In this document: piece by piece, positions 1-8,013 of the stretch
Layout: each line of letters starts with the position of its first letter
How positions within the stretch are numbered: position 1 is the first letter of the stretch
Assembly (NCBI GenBank): GCA_026225555.1
Contig: JAMFSY010000045.1
Coordinates: forward strand, 1-38,453
Direction: 5' to 3'
Source of the DNA: Methylacidiphilales bacterium
GTDB lineage: Bacteria > Verrucomicrobiota > Verrucomicrobiia > Methylacidiphilales > UBA1321
Length of the DNA: 38,453 nt
Made by a program: the position numbers and the translations under genes
The notes under the pieces: generated by a model
Databases searched by the model: none
Seen by the model: the letters and a program-made list of their open reading frames with translations, nothing else
What the model was told of the DNA's origin: nothing

Positions 1-521
1 AGCGGCTTCGCTTCGTTCTGGAGTGAGGCGATTAATTTGACCGCGCCGCGCGGAATCTCCGCGATGAAATCCTTCGGTGGGCGCGGCGGATGCACGGAAG
101 GAAGCCAGTTCTGTCCGCACTGCTTGGCGGCCTCGATGGTCAGCTTGCGCCACTTTTCCACCTTCGCCTCGGCCTTCTCGTCATCAACCTGCGCGATGCT
201 GTGATCGGATTGCAAGGGAGCGAGCTCCGACACACCGAGCTCGGTCGCTTTCTGTAAAATCAGATCCATCGACTTCGGCTTGGTCAACGCCTGGGCCAGC
301 CAGACCGGATGGGTCGCACGGGCCGAGGTCGCCTTCGCCAGCACCTGGAATTTCACCTCGTCGCGTGCCACTTCCGTCACGCGCGCCTTGGCCTCGATGC
401 CCTGCCCGTTGAAAACGGTGAAGACATCGCCCACGCCCTGCCGCATCACCTGGACGCAATGATGGGACTGTTCCGCGTCGAGCGCGCCGAGGTCGAGTGA
501 GGGAGCGTAGTAGCGTTTCAT
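1..521 (-). CDS. rsmE: 16S rRNA m3U1498 methyltransferase RsmE (partial, C-terminus off window)
   Basis: By family, RsmE methylates N3 of U1498 in 16S rRNA using SAM. I translated the minus strand from the ATG at 519-521; 173 codons lie in the window and the frame stays open to the edge. The N-terminal part (about residues 1-70) fits the PUA-like RNA-binding domain. The SPOUT domain then begins with [18 protein letters not shown] followed by TELGV (to residue 97), and an EAAKQCGQ motif sits at 130-137; both are hallmark RsmE motifs. The SAM-binding knot at the C-terminus is outside the window. The start ATG overlaps the dnaJ stop as ATGA, so the two are probably translationally coupled. RsmE downstream of dnaJ is a common bacterial arrangement. 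Confidence 0.88.
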   Translation of the reverse strand, partial: MKRYYAPSLDLGALDAEQSHHCVQVMRQGVGDVFTVFNGQGIEAKARVTEVARDEVKFQVLAKATSARATHPVWLAQALTKPKSMDLILQKATELGVSELAPLQSDHSIAQVDDEKAEAKVEKWRKLTIEAAKQCGQNWLPSVHPPRPPKDFIAEIPRGAVKLIASLQNEAKP

Positions 522-1687
522 TTAAAGAAGTCCTTGGCCTTGCGGAAAAACGAGTTTTCCTCGGGATGGGTATGTTCGTCGCAACTCTCCGCGAACGCCT
601 GTAACTTCGCGCGTTGATCGGAACTCAGCCGGGTCGGCACCTCGACATAAAGCTTCACGTGCAGATCGCCCACGCCGCGCCCGTGCACTTCGGGAAATCC
701 CTTGCCGCGCAACCGGAACACCTTGTTCGAGGGTGTGCCCGCCGGAATCTTCAGCAGAGCGCTTCCTTCCAGCGTCGGCACCTTGATCTCGCCGCCCAGC
801 GCCGCCTTGGCGAAGCTGATTGGCACGTTGCAAAAGAGATCGGTCCCGTCGCGTTGGAAAAGGTCATGCGGTTCCACGTGCAGCACGACATAAAGATCGC
901 CGGCGGGACCGCCCCGCACGCCGCCTTCACCCTGGCCGGTCGAACGCAGACGCGTGCCGTCCTCGACCCCGGCGGGAATCTTAATCTTGATCTTGCTCGT
1001 CTTCTCGACGCGCCCTTCACCCCGGCAGGTATGGCAGGGCTTCTCGATCACCTGTCCCGCGCCACGGCATTTGGGGCAAGTCTGCGCGATATTGAAGAAG
1101 CCACGCGTGACCGCCACCTGGCCCTGGCCGCCGCAGGTCGGGCAGGTCGTAACCTTGCTGCCCGGCTCGGCCCCAGAGCCGTGACAGGTATCGCAGGACT
1201 GAAGCTTGGAGATCTCGATCTCCTTCTCCACGCCATGAGCCGCTTCCAGAAAAGTGATCCGCATATCGTAGCGCAAATCCGCGCCGCGACCGCGTCCGCC
1301 CCGTTCGCCCGATTCCTGGCCAAAGGCTTCGCCGAAGATCCCTTCGAAAATGCCGCCGCCACCACTGCCGCCGCGTCCACCGCCGAACACCTCGCGGAAA
1401 ACGTCGAACGGATCGTGCGTCCCCTGTCCGAAGCCACCACCGCCCATGCCGCCGGGCGCGAACGCCTGATGGCCGTAACGGTCGTAAGCGCCCCGCTTCT
1501 CGGGATTGCTCAGTACTTCGTAGGCTTCGCCCAATTCCTTGAACTTGTCCTCGGCCGATTTGTCGCCCGGGTTCTTGTCCGGGTGATGCTTCACCGCCAG
1601 CTTGCGATAGGCCTTCTTGATCTCCTCGGGGGTGGCACTGCGCTCCACGCCGAGCACTTCATAGTAGTCGCGTTTCGTCGTCGCCAT
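518..1687 (-). CDS. dnaJ: Chaperone protein DnaJ (Hsp40)
   Basis: Co-chaperone that delivers unfolded clients to DnaK and stimulates its ATPase. The 389-aa protein has the full type I layout: J domain (residues 5-70) with HPD at 35-37, a Gly/Phe-rich linker (75-135), and a zinc-finger region with four CxxCxGxG-type repeats (Cys pairs at 165/168, 182/185, 204/207 and 218/221). Two C-terminal substrate-binding domains follow. The length is normal for the family. The ATG directly abuts the grpE stop (TAA), and an AAGGA lies 5 nt upstream, which supports the start. The gene is in a minus-strand run after grpE and before rsmE. No dnaK gene is present in the window, so the chaperone set is split. 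Confidence 0.97.
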   Translation of the reverse strand: MATTKRDYYEVLGVERSATPEEIKKAYRKLAVKHHPDKNPGDKSAEDKFKELGEAYEVLSNPEKRGAYDRYGHQAFAPGGMGGGGFGQGTHDPFDVFREVFGGGRGGSGGGGIFEGIFGEAFGQESGERGGRGRGADLRYDMRITFLEAAHGVEKEIEISKLQSCDTCHGSGAEPGSKVTTCPTCGGQGQVAVTRGFFNIAQTCPKCRGAGQVIEKPCHTCRGEGRVEKTSKIKIKIPAGVEDGTRLRSTGQGEGGVRGGPAGDLYVVLHVEPHDLFQRDGTDLFCNVPISFAKAALGGEIKVPTLEGSALLKIPAGTPSNKVFRLRGKGFPEVHGRGVGDLHVKLYVEVPTRLSSDQRAKLQAFAESCDEHTHPEENSFFRKAKDFFK

Positions 1688-2245
1688 TTAGTCCTTCTTC
1701 TCCCGTGCCTTGGCGACAAAAACCGAGGCGGCGCGCAGCAGCCGGTCCTTCAACTTGTAGCCCTTGCGCATCTGCATGAGGACGTGACCTTCCGGATGCT
1801 CGTCCGATTCCTGGTGACCGAGCGCTTCGTGGCGATGCGGATCAAAAGGATGGCCAACCGCATCGACCGCTTCCACCCCGGCGTCGCGGAGCACCTGCTG
1901 AAATTGCGCGAGCACCATCTCGAAACCCTGCGCGATGGCCTTGGCATCGGTCGCCGTTTTTGCGGCCTGCATGCCCATCTCGAAATTATCCAGGACGGGA
2001 AGAAGCTTCTCCACGAAACCCTCCGCAGCGTAGCGCACGGCGTCTTCCTTTTCCTTCATGATCCGCTTGCGGGAATTGTCCCATTCGGCCTGGATGCGAA
2101 GGAGGCGATCCTTTAAATCGGCGGCCTGGGCCGCGAGTTGGGTCGTGGCCTTGTAGGCCTCATTCGAGACCGTAATGACGGCGGGCTCCGCCTCCGGCGT
2201 TTCGACGGGCACTGTTTCGTTGGTATCTGCTTCTTGCGAACTCAT
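1688..2245 (-). CDS. grpE: Nucleotide exchange factor GrpE
   Basis: GrpE drives ADP release from DnaK. The 185-aa product starts with an acidic disordered tail (about 1-30), then a long helical/coiled-coil segment (about 30-100) with the DRLLRIQAEWDNSRKR-type sequence typical of the family. The C-terminal beta domain carries the VGHPFDPHRHEAL and GYKLKDRLLRAASV signatures. It lies 15 bp downstream of the phosphatase gene and directly abuts dnaJ, so the three genes are probably one transcript. I saw no CIRCE-type inverted repeat in front of it, so heat-shock control through HrcA is not supported at this position. Confidence 0.95.
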   Translation of the reverse strand: MSSQEADTNETVPVETPEAEPAVITVSNEAYKATTQLAAQAADLKDRLLRIQAEWDNSRKRIMKEKEDAVRYAAEGFVEKLLPVLDNFEMGMQAAKTATDAKAIAQGFEMVLAQFQQVLRDAGVEAVDAVGHPFDPHRHEALGHQESDEHPEGHVLMQMRKGYKLKDRLLRAASVFVAKAREKKD

Positions 2246-2260
2246 ATCTATATTTGTCTT

Positions 2261-3715
2261 TCACTCACTGCGCTGCACGGCGGCTAAAGTAATGTCGTCA
2301 TTCTGCGGATGTCCGCTACTGAAGTTCTGCACCCGCTCGACGATCGTTTTCACCAGAAAATCGACGCTCTGAGGCCCTGCCGCCTGCAAGACGGCCTTCA
2401 ATTGTTCCTGACCAAATTCATTTCCTTCTGCATCGAGCGCTTCGTTAATTCCATCGGTATACGCCACCACGGTATCGAGGGGCGAAAGGTTCACTGTAAC
2501 ATCCTTAATTACTTCGTCAAAGACATCGCCAGCATCGATTCCGAGCGCCATGCCGGGCGCTTCAATTGCTTCGATGTGCCGAAAATGGTCCCGGCATAGC
2601 AGGGCGGCTTCGTGTCCGGCCCGGGCCAGGGTAATCGTTCCGGACCCATCCATGATCAGATAGAGCATGGTGATAAACATGTCCTCGCGGATATCGGGAT
2701 AGAGCTGGCGGTTTACCTCGCGCAGGACCTGGGCGGGAGAGGTGTTACCGGGGGCCTTGCTGCGCAGGACGCTGCGACACATTGCCATGATGAGGGAAGC
2801 CGGGACGCCCTTGCCGCTGACATCCGCGACGGCCACGCCCCAGCGATGCTCGTCGATCTGGATGAAATCGAAGTAATCGCCGCTGACTTCCTGGGCGGGA
2901 ATGTTCATCGCGGCGCAGTTGAAGCCCTCCACCTGCGGAGCACTGGCCGGGAGCAGGATGCGCTGGATTTCCCGCGCCACCTCGATGTCATGGTCGAGCC
3001 GCTTCTTCTCGGTCAACTGCCGGTAGATTTTGGCGTGCTGGAGGGAGTAAGCGGCCTGGTCGGCCACCGATTTGATCAGGTCAAAATCGGCCCGGCTGAA
3101 GGATTTCCCCTCCTCGCGATTGGCCAGGGCGAGCACGCCCAGTTGCTCTTCGCGGTAGTGGAGAGGCACGGCGAGATAGGTCTCGGTCTGCAAAACTTTC
3201 TGGCGAAACCAGGGGAAGCGATTATCCGCATCGGCCTGTTCCGCGTGGACGGCCACGCCGCTCCGCGCCACTTCCGCGATGACGGCCCCCGAATCGGCGG
3301 GAATGGCCTCGAGGGTCAGGAAGGCTTCCAGATCTTCCTGACGGGCGGCGAGCTGGTCCGCGACGATGTTGTCGACCTTCAAGGGAGGCGGGAATGCTCC
3401 GCTAATGATGGCGGCGATCAGCTTGTCCCGGTCGACATTCCAAAGATAAATGGCCGCGCCCTTGGCCGCCGTGACCTTCCGTGCGCAGGTGACGATGATG
3501 CGCAGCAGATGCTCCCGGTCGATCTCCTCCGTGAACGCCTCGCCGAGATCATGAAGGAAATCGTAGACGATCTTCTTCTCCTGCTGGAGGGCGACAAACT
3601 CCTGTTGCAGCTTGTTCTGGAACTGATGGCTCAGGCGCAGTTTTCTTCGCAAATAGAGCGCGCCCACCACGACCGCAAGGCCGCAAATGACGAAATACCA
3701 GACCGAGCCATGCAT
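2261..3715 (-). CDS. GAF-domain PP2C-type (SpoIIE/RsbU-like) serine phosphatase
   Basis: Predicted membrane-anchored Ser/Thr phosphatase of the RsbU/SpoIIE group, which in known systems dephosphorylates STAS anti-sigma antagonists. Counting from the ATG at 3715, a hydrophobic anchor spans about residues 5-23, a short coiled region follows, and a GAF sensor covers about 60-225. The PP2C domain covers about 265-480, with metal-site motifs GDYFDF, VADVSGKG, YTDGINEA and QNDDITL. The frame stays open to a TTG at 3772. I prefer ATG 3715 because the anchor follows immediately, but neither start has a clear Shine-Dalgarno sequence. The gene lies downstream of the STAS gene and 15 bp before grpE. The signal bound by the GAF domain is unknown. 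Confidence 0.88.
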   Translation of the reverse strand: MHGSVWYFVICGLAVVVGALYLRRKLRLSHQFQNKLQQEFVALQQEKKIVYDFLHDLGEAFTEEIDREHLLRIIVTCARKVTAAKGAAIYLWNVDRDKLIAAIISGAFPPPLKVDNIVADQLAARQEDLEAFLTLEAIPADSGAVIAEVARSGVAVHAEQADADNRFPWFRQKVLQTETYLAVPLHYREEQLGVLALANREEGKSFSRADFDLIKSVADQAAYSLQHAKIYRQLTEKKRLDHDIEVAREIQRILLPASAPQVEGFNCAAMNIPAQEVSGDYFDFIQIDEHRWGVAVADVSGKGVPASLIMAMCRSVLRSKAPGNTSPAQVLREVNRQLYPDIREDMFITMLYLIMDGSGTITLARAGHEAALLCRDHFRHIEAIEAPGMALGIDAGDVFDEVIKDVTVNLSPLDTVVAYTDGINEALDAEGNEFGQEQLKAVLQAAGPQSVDFLVKTIVERVQNFSSGHPQNDDITLAAVQRSE

Positions 3716-3936
3716 AATGTGAATCGTCGCCTGACGGGAATCTCCTACGGCCACACTCCTCGCATTTACCAAGCAACGGCGGGGCCGCGCTTACGCTTTC
3801 GCCCGTCGGCGTTGACCGTGATCAGGGAGTGTACCCGTTATCGTCTCTAACGAACACACCTCGCCGCCGCAAGGCAAAACTCCAGCAGCTCTCTTCGGAT
3901 GAGGCGCGGCTCCCCTTGGCGGGGTCGAATTGGCCC

Positions 3937-3977
3937 GGCGGTAGAAACAGCCGCCGTGGCCTGATGGCCGAGGGCGG
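3937..3977 (-). promoter_or_regulatory. Structured intergenic RNA with competing hairpins (possible attenuator or terminator)
   Basis: In the roughly 280-bp gap between the STAS and phosphatase genes, CCGCC at 3951-3955 can pair either with GGCGG at 3937-3941 (9-nt loop) or with GGCGG at 3973-3977. The second option is extended by an inner GGCC-TGAT-GGCC stem. The two pairings exclude each other. On the minus-strand transcript this sits just after the STAS stop codon. There is no long U-run, so a simple intrinsic terminator is not clear. No known riboswitch was recognised, and the rest of the gap shows nothing else I can name. Confidence 0.3.
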
Positions 3978-3993
3978 TTAGCACTAAGAGGCC

Positions 3994-4551
3994 CTAACGC
4001 GCAGGCTGGCCGAGGTCTTCGCGCAAAAACTCCACGACGTCCTTAAACTTGGGCACGTTACGGGGATCGAATTCCATCAGATTCTCGTGCGCCTCGAGGA
4101 TGGTCGGCGCGGCTTCGGCGCGGGTCGGGACGGGACAGGGCATTTCTTCGAGGTCTTTTTCCGTCACGCCGTTCAGATCCACATGCTGGCCGTTGATGCC
4201 ATTGAGAGCCTTTTCGGAATCAGAGCCTTTATCGTTGGAACGGCCATCGATATGGATCAATCGATCGAGCCCCAGGTTGCGCAGAAGCTCCAGATTGCGG
4301 GGGCTCGCATTGAGAATATGAAGAAGGCCATTTCCGGCATTCTTCAACTGAAGGCCCAGCCCAAGCAGGATGCCGAGGAAGGTGCTGTCGAGGTAAGTAC
4401 AAGCGTCCAGGTCGACGACAAACCGGTTAACCCCGTCTTTGACCAGTTGTTGATAAAAGGCCTTGAGACAACCCGAATTCTGAAAGGATCCTCTCCCCAC
4501 CACTTTCACAAAGCCAAGGTTGGCATGACGCGCCACCAAGATTTTCGACAT
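3994..4551 (-). CDS. STAS-domain protein, anti-sigma-factor antagonist-like
   Basis: Residues about 1-100 form a STAS domain with the conserved DSTFLG motif. Its serine (residue 56 from this ATG) is at the position phosphorylated in SpoIIAA/RsbV-type antagonists. A tail of about 80 residues, rich in polar and acidic positions, follows and is longer than the usual family size of about 100 aa; it ends in a segment that reads NVPKFKDVVEFLRED. A GTG two codons upstream (4557) is an alternative start; no good ribosome site decides it. The next gene downstream encodes a PP2C phosphatase able in principle to dephosphorylate this serine. No anti-sigma kinase or sigma factor is in the window, so the target is unknown. 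Confidence 0.85.
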   Translation of the reverse strand: MSKILVARHANLGFVKVVGRGSFQNSGCLKAFYQQLVKDGVNRFVVDLDACTYLDSTFLGILLGLGLQLKNAGNGLLHILNASPRNLELLRNLGLDRLIHIDGRSNDKGSDSEKALNGINGQHVDLNGVTEKDLEEMPCPVPTRAEAAPTILEAHENLMEFDPRNVPKFKDVVEFLREDLGQPAR

Positions 4552-4705
4552 TTCCACAGAAAGTCACTATATGGCTCATGCAGCCAAAGGTCAACGACGT
4601 GAAGATTAATCCTCTGAAATATTGCCGCTTTTGCCAGCAACGCCATTTTAAACATACCCGATCTACGTCCTTGTCTCCTAGCAGGTTGCGTGTAATCATG
4701 GAGAC

Positions 4706-5278
4706 ATGAAGCTCGTCGTAGCCATCACTGGCGCCAGCGGTTCTCTCTATGCCCAACGGCTGCTTCAGACACTTAAGGAAACCGCTGCCGGAACCCATGA
4801 GGTCCATGTCGCCCTCAGTACCCATGCCCGCGAGGTCGCCCATGCGGAGGTCGGCGAGCTGACAATCCCCGAGGGCTGCCAGGTGCATGGGGATAGCTCC
4901 ATGCAGGTCCCTTTTGTCAGCGGCTCGGCCAAATTTGACGCCATGATTATCGTGCCCTGCTCCATGGGCACCCTGGGCCGGATCGCCCATGGCTACTCAG
5001 ATAGCGCCATTACCCGCGCCGCCGACGTCTTCCTCAAGGAGAAGCGAAAGCTCATCCTCGTCCCCCGCGAAACCCCCTGGAACCTGATCCAGGCCCGGAA
5101 CGTGGTCACCCTCTTGGAAGCCGGGGCCGAGATCATCCCCGCCATCCCCTCCTTCTATCACCGGCCCGAAACCGTGCTCGATGTCATCGACACCGTCGTC
5201 GCCCGCATCCTCGATCACCTGGGCTTGGATCACGCTCTGACCAAGCGATGGATGGAGCCGGAGAAATCGGCGGAGTGA
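4706..5278 (+). CDS. ubiX: Flavin prenyltransferase UbiX (futalosine-pathway candidate)
   Basis: UbiX makes prenylated FMN, the cofactor of UbiD-type decarboxylases. The 190-aa protein begins with the flavin-binding VAITGASGSLYAQ segment. It also carries the VPCSMGTLGRIAHG and SDSAITRAADV motifs and the LVPRETPWN segment, all characteristic of the family. The length is normal. A GGAG at 4700-4703 lies only 2 nt before the ATG, which is unusually close. The gene heads the plus-strand menaquinone region, and a UbiX homologue is known to belong to the late futalosine pathway with a UbiD partner. No ubiD is visible in the window. An intervening minus-strand gene separates it from the prenyltransferase gene. 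Confidence 0.93.
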   Translation: MKLVVAITGASGSLYAQRLLQTLKETAAGTHEVHVALSTHAREVAHAEVGELTIPEGCQVHGDSSMQVPFVSGSAKFDAMIIVPCSMGTLGRIAHGYSDSAITRAADVFLKEKRKLILVPRETPWNLIQARNVVTLLEAGAEIIPAIPSFYHRPETVLDVIDTVVARILDHLGLDHALTKRWMEPEKSAE

Positions 5279-5280
5279 GC

Positions 5281-5805
5281 CTACGCTTCTGAGGAGGGAT
5301 TGTCGGCGGCCAAGCTCTCCGGCCGGTCGAATGAGACAGGCCCGCGCTGTTCGAGGGAAAACTCTTGGGAGGCGCAGCGAACAGGCTTACGCCGGGTATA
5401 CTGACAAAAGCCTGCGGCGGAGAATTCCATCTCGCCTTGCACGAGATCAATCGTCCAAGTCCATTCAGTTTTGAGAGGGATTTGATGCGCGTTTTTGGGA
5501 GGTCGGGGATCTTTGCGGCTGATATCCAGGATCTGAAGCCCCAAGGGGTCTTCGAAATGCGCCTTGAAGCCGATCACGTTTTGAAAAACGAGAGTCGCCG
5601 GCGACATCCAGAAAGAGAAATAAGCCGAAGGCGGTTCGGGATCGACCCACGCGAAAATGTAATCCACATCCAAAACAAATTCGTACACCTCCGGGCGAAA
5701 AGTAATCGCGTGAATCGCCACGTCATGCCAACCCATGCGCTCAAAATCGTCGTGCGTCCAAACGGATTTCTCGAGGGTGTAGATTTGGTCGGGGCGAAGT
5801 GGCAT
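5281..5805 (-). CDS. Hypothetical protein, 174 aa
   Basis: I do not recognise a named family. The product is soluble, with no signal peptide or membrane segment, and rich in aromatic residues (for example WHDVAIHAITFRPEVYEF and FAWVDPEPPSAYFSFW). This suggests a compact beta-rich fold. The ATG at 5803-5805 has AGGA about 5 nt upstream and starts MPLRPDQIYTLEKS. A longer open frame exists upstream but lacks this support. The gene converges on ubiX with only 2 bp between the stop codons. It interrupts the otherwise co-directional menaquinone genes, so its link to that pathway is positional only. Confidence 0.7.
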   Translation of the reverse strand: MPLRPDQIYTLEKSVWTHDDFERMGWHDVAIHAITFRPEVYEFVLDVDYIFAWVDPEPPSAYFSFWMSPATLVFQNVIGFKAHFEDPLGLQILDISRKDPRPPKNAHQIPLKTEWTWTIDLVQGEMEFSAAGFCQYTRRKPVRCASQEFSLEQRGPVSFDRPESLAADNPSSEA

Positions 5806-5880
5806 GGGGATCCTGGCCTGAGTATGGATGCGGCCCCCTCGGGATGGCAATGCCCGGATCGAATAGCCCAAGTTGGCCGT

Positions 5881-5896
5881 AAGCTCAGGATGACAG
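5881..5896. repeat. Decayed fragment of the dispersed inverted-repeat element
   Basis: AAGCTCAGGATGACAG matches the right arm of the four full elements elsewhere in the window. It sits in the short gap before the UbiA-family gene. No matching left arm is present, so this is probably a remnant. Confidence 0.5.
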
Positions 5897-5926
5897 GTTT
5901 TTCAAATCCTGTTATTCCTAGGTCCA

Positions 5927-6856
5927 ATGCCTTCTTCCGTCATGATGACTTCCCCGCCGAACGGGCCGCGCCCCGGTTTCCTGCGAAATTTTGCGGGGAC
6001 GCTGGAGCTGATCAAGTTTTCCCATTCTGTTTTCGCGCTGCCGTTTGCGCTCTCCGCCATGCTGGTCGCAGCGCGGGGCGTGCCGTCGTTGTGGACGCTG
6101 TTCTGGATCCTCTGGTGCCTCGTTTCCGCCCGCACCGCCGCCATGGCCTTCAACCGCTGGGCGGATTGGGATTACGACACCTTCAACCCCCGAACCAGGC
6201 GCCGTTCCCAACTCGGCACCCGTCCGCTGACCATGATCCTGTGCGGCTTCTCGCTGGTCGCCTTTGTCATCGGCTCGGCGCAGTTGAATCTTCTTTGCCT
6301 CGTGCTCTGCCCGGTGGCCTGTCTGATCATTCTGGGCTACTCACTGACCAAGCGTTTTACGGCTTACACCCACGCCTTTCTCGGTTTCGCCTTGGCGGCC
6401 GCACCAATGGGAGCATGGGCGGCCACGACCGGCGAGCTTACCTCGCCCCTGCCCTGGTTACTCGCGGCGGCGGTTTGGTGCTGGGTCTTCGGCTTTGACC
6501 TGATCTATGCCACGCAGGATGTAGAATTCGATCTTCAGGCCCAATTGCACTCCTTCCCTGCCCGGCACGGGGTGGCGGCGGCGTTACGATTAGCCCGTGT
6601 CCTCCATTTCTTCACGTGGCTAATACTTCTTGGCTTCGGTTGTGCTGCGAGCCTCTCGCTGCCATATTGGATCGCGATGATCCTGATCCTCGGCGCGCTT
6701 TTTATGGAACATTTCCTCTGCCGGACCGGCGACCTGAAGCGAATCAACGTCGCTTTCTTCCAGATGAACGCCCTGGTCGGGCTGTTCCTCGTGATCGGCA
6801 TCGGCGCCAGTATCTACCTGCCGAACTGGCATCTCCTGCCCGGAGGCCGCCTGTGA
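5927..6856 (+). CDS. mqnP: UbiA-family prenyltransferase, probable menaquinone MqnP
   Basis: Integral membrane aromatic prenyltransferase. The 309-aa protein has about eight to nine hydrophobic segments. The first Asp-rich prenyl-diphosphate/Mg site is NRWADWDYD (residues 77-85 region) and the second is in the DLIYATQDVEFD segment. Both are typical of UbiA/MenA proteins. Because the next three genes are mqnE, mqnA and mqnC, the likely role is attaching the isoprenoid tail to the futalosine-derived naphthoate (1,4-dihydroxy-6-naphthoate or its precursor), as proposed for MqnP. A generic 4-hydroxybenzoate transferase is the alternative. ATG codons at 5942 and 5945 are possible later starts. Its stop overlaps the mqnE start (GTGA). 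Confidence 0.85.
   Translation: MPSSVMMTSPPNGPRPGFLRNFAGTLELIKFSHSVFALPFALSAMLVAARGVPSLWTLFWILWCLVSARTAAMAFNRWADWDYDTFNPRTRRRSQLGTRPLTMILCGFSLVAFVIGSAQLNLLCLVLCPVACLIILGYSLTKRFTAYTHAFLGFALAAAPMGAWAATTGELTSPLPWLLAAAVWCWVFGFDLIYATQDVEFDLQAQLHSFPARHGVAAALRLARVLHFFTWLILLGFGCAASLSLPYWIAMILILGALFMEHFLCRTGDLKRINVAFFQMNALVGLFLVIGIGASIYLPNWHLLPGGRL
6842..6846 (+). promoter_or_regulatory. Ribosome binding site deciding the mqnE start
   Basis: GGAGG lies 6 nt before the GTG at 6853 but 15 nt before the ATG at 6862, so the GTG overlapping the upstream stop codon is the better start for mqnE. Confidence 0.6.
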
Positions 6857-8013
6857 GTTTCATGGACGCCGCCCTGGCCCGCGCCGGGCTGACCGATATC
6901 GCCGAGAAAGTCTTCTCCGCCCAGCGCCTGACCGATGAGGAAGGCCTGCGCCTTTACGACGTGCGCGACCTGAACGCCCTCGGCTACCTCGCCAATCACG
7001 TCCGCGAGCGCAAGAACGGCAACGTCGCCACTTACGTCATCAATCTTTACCTCAACTACTCCAATATCTGCATTCTGAGCTGCCAGTTCTGCGCCTTCGC
7101 GCGGCGCCCGCATGAGAAGGAAGGCCAGTTCACCTACGACATCGACGAGATGGCCCGTCAGGCGAAGGAAGCCTACGACAAGGGCATTACCGAAGTGCAC
7201 ATCGTCGGCGGACTCCACCCGAAGCTGCCGTTTTCCTATTACCTGGAAATGATCAAGGCGCTCAAGGCCGCCTGCCCGGATCTTTGCGTGAAGGCTTTCA
7301 CGGCAATTGAGATCCGGCATCTGGCCGAGCGCATCGCCAAGAAGCCGATTCGCGAAACATTGGAACTGCTCCGCGAAGCCGGGCTGAATTCCCTCACCGG
7401 TGGCGGCGCGGAAATCTTCGCCCCGGAGGTCCGCGACCAGATTTGCCGCGGCAAGGAAAGCGCGGAGGAGTATCTCGAAGTCCATCGCATCTGGCACCGG
7501 ATGGGCGAGCGCAGCACCTGCACCATGCTCTACGGGCACGTCGAGACCGTGGCCCATCGGATCGATCACCTTCGCCGCTTGCGCGAGTTGCAGGACGAGA
7601 CCGGCGGCTTCACCGCGCTGGTGCCGTTCGCCTTTGAGCCCCAGCATAACCGCCTCACCCACCTGGGCCGCGTCTCCGCTTTCGAGGATCTGCGCAATCT
7701 CGCCATCGCGCGGCTTTACCTCGACAACTTCGACCACATCACCGCCTACTGGATCAGCCTCGGCCTTCCGCTCGCGCAAGTCTCGCTCAGCTACGGGGTC
7801 GATGACCTCCACGGCACCATCCAGCAGGAAAAGATTTTTCACATGGCTGGCAGCGAGACCCCGCAGGGCCAGACCACCGCAACGCTCGAACGCGCGATTC
7901 GCGAGGCGGGGCGCATTCCGATCCAGCGCAATACCTTTTACCAGCAGCTCCGCGCCAAGCCGGACTTGATCCCGATCCCGGACGGTCCGGCACACAAAGG
8001 AGTATTGGTATGA
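6853..8013 (+). CDS. mqnE: Aminofutalosine synthase MqnE (radical SAM)
   Basis: In the futalosine pathway MqnE joins 3-[(1-carboxyvinyl)oxy]benzoate to SAM by radical chemistry, giving 6-amino-6-deoxyfutalosine. The 386-aa product has the 4Fe-4S motif CILSCQFC (Cys 73, 77, 80), the GGLHPKLPFSYY segment, and the TGGGAEIFAPEVRDQICRGK region that is diagnostic of the MqnE/MqnC branch. The start is GTG, overlapping the prenyltransferase stop and served by a GGAGG. The stop overlaps the mqnA ATG (ATGA). The tight spacing indicates translational coupling across the set. Confidence 0.94.
   Translation: MSFMDAALARAGLTDIAEKVFSAQRLTDEEGLRLYDVRDLNALGYLANHVRERKNGNVATYVINLYLNYSNICILSCQFCAFARRPHEKEGQFTYDIDEMARQAKEAYDKGITEVHIVGGLHPKLPFSYYLEMIKALKAACPDLCVKAFTAIEIRHLAERIAKKPIRETLELLREAGLNSLTGGGAEIFAPEVRDQICRGKESAEEYLEVHRIWHRMGERSTCTMLYGHVETVAHRIDHLRRLRELQDETGGFTALVPFAFEPQHNRLTHLGRVSAFEDLRNLAIARLYLDNFDHITAYWISLGLPLAQVSLSYGVDDLHGTIQQEKIFHMAGSETPQGQTTATLERAIREAGRIPIQRNTFYQQLRAKPDLIPIPDGPAHKGVLV

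Noticed and set aside
614-2116. Long plus-strand open frame opposite dnaJ/grpE
   Set aside because: It is the antisense shadow of two unmistakable genes in GC-rich DNA and its translation resembles no family.
3940-3948. GTTTCTACC (minus strand) recalling the purine riboswitch core
   Set aside because: The surrounding stems and loop-loop bases of that riboswitch are absent, and the downstream gene is a phosphatase.
6616-6852. Upstream extension of mqnE into the prenyltransferase gene
   Set aside because: A GTG with GGAGG at the right distance at 6853 and family-typical N-terminus make the extension unnecessary. Similar extensions for mqnC, the serine hydrolase and permease copy 2 were also dropped.
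6814-7995. 393-codon minus-strand open frame
   Set aside because: Antisense of mqnE; no recognisable domain, and mqnE is well supported. The frames opposite mqnC, GH57, nagZ and the phosphatase were rejected for the same reason.
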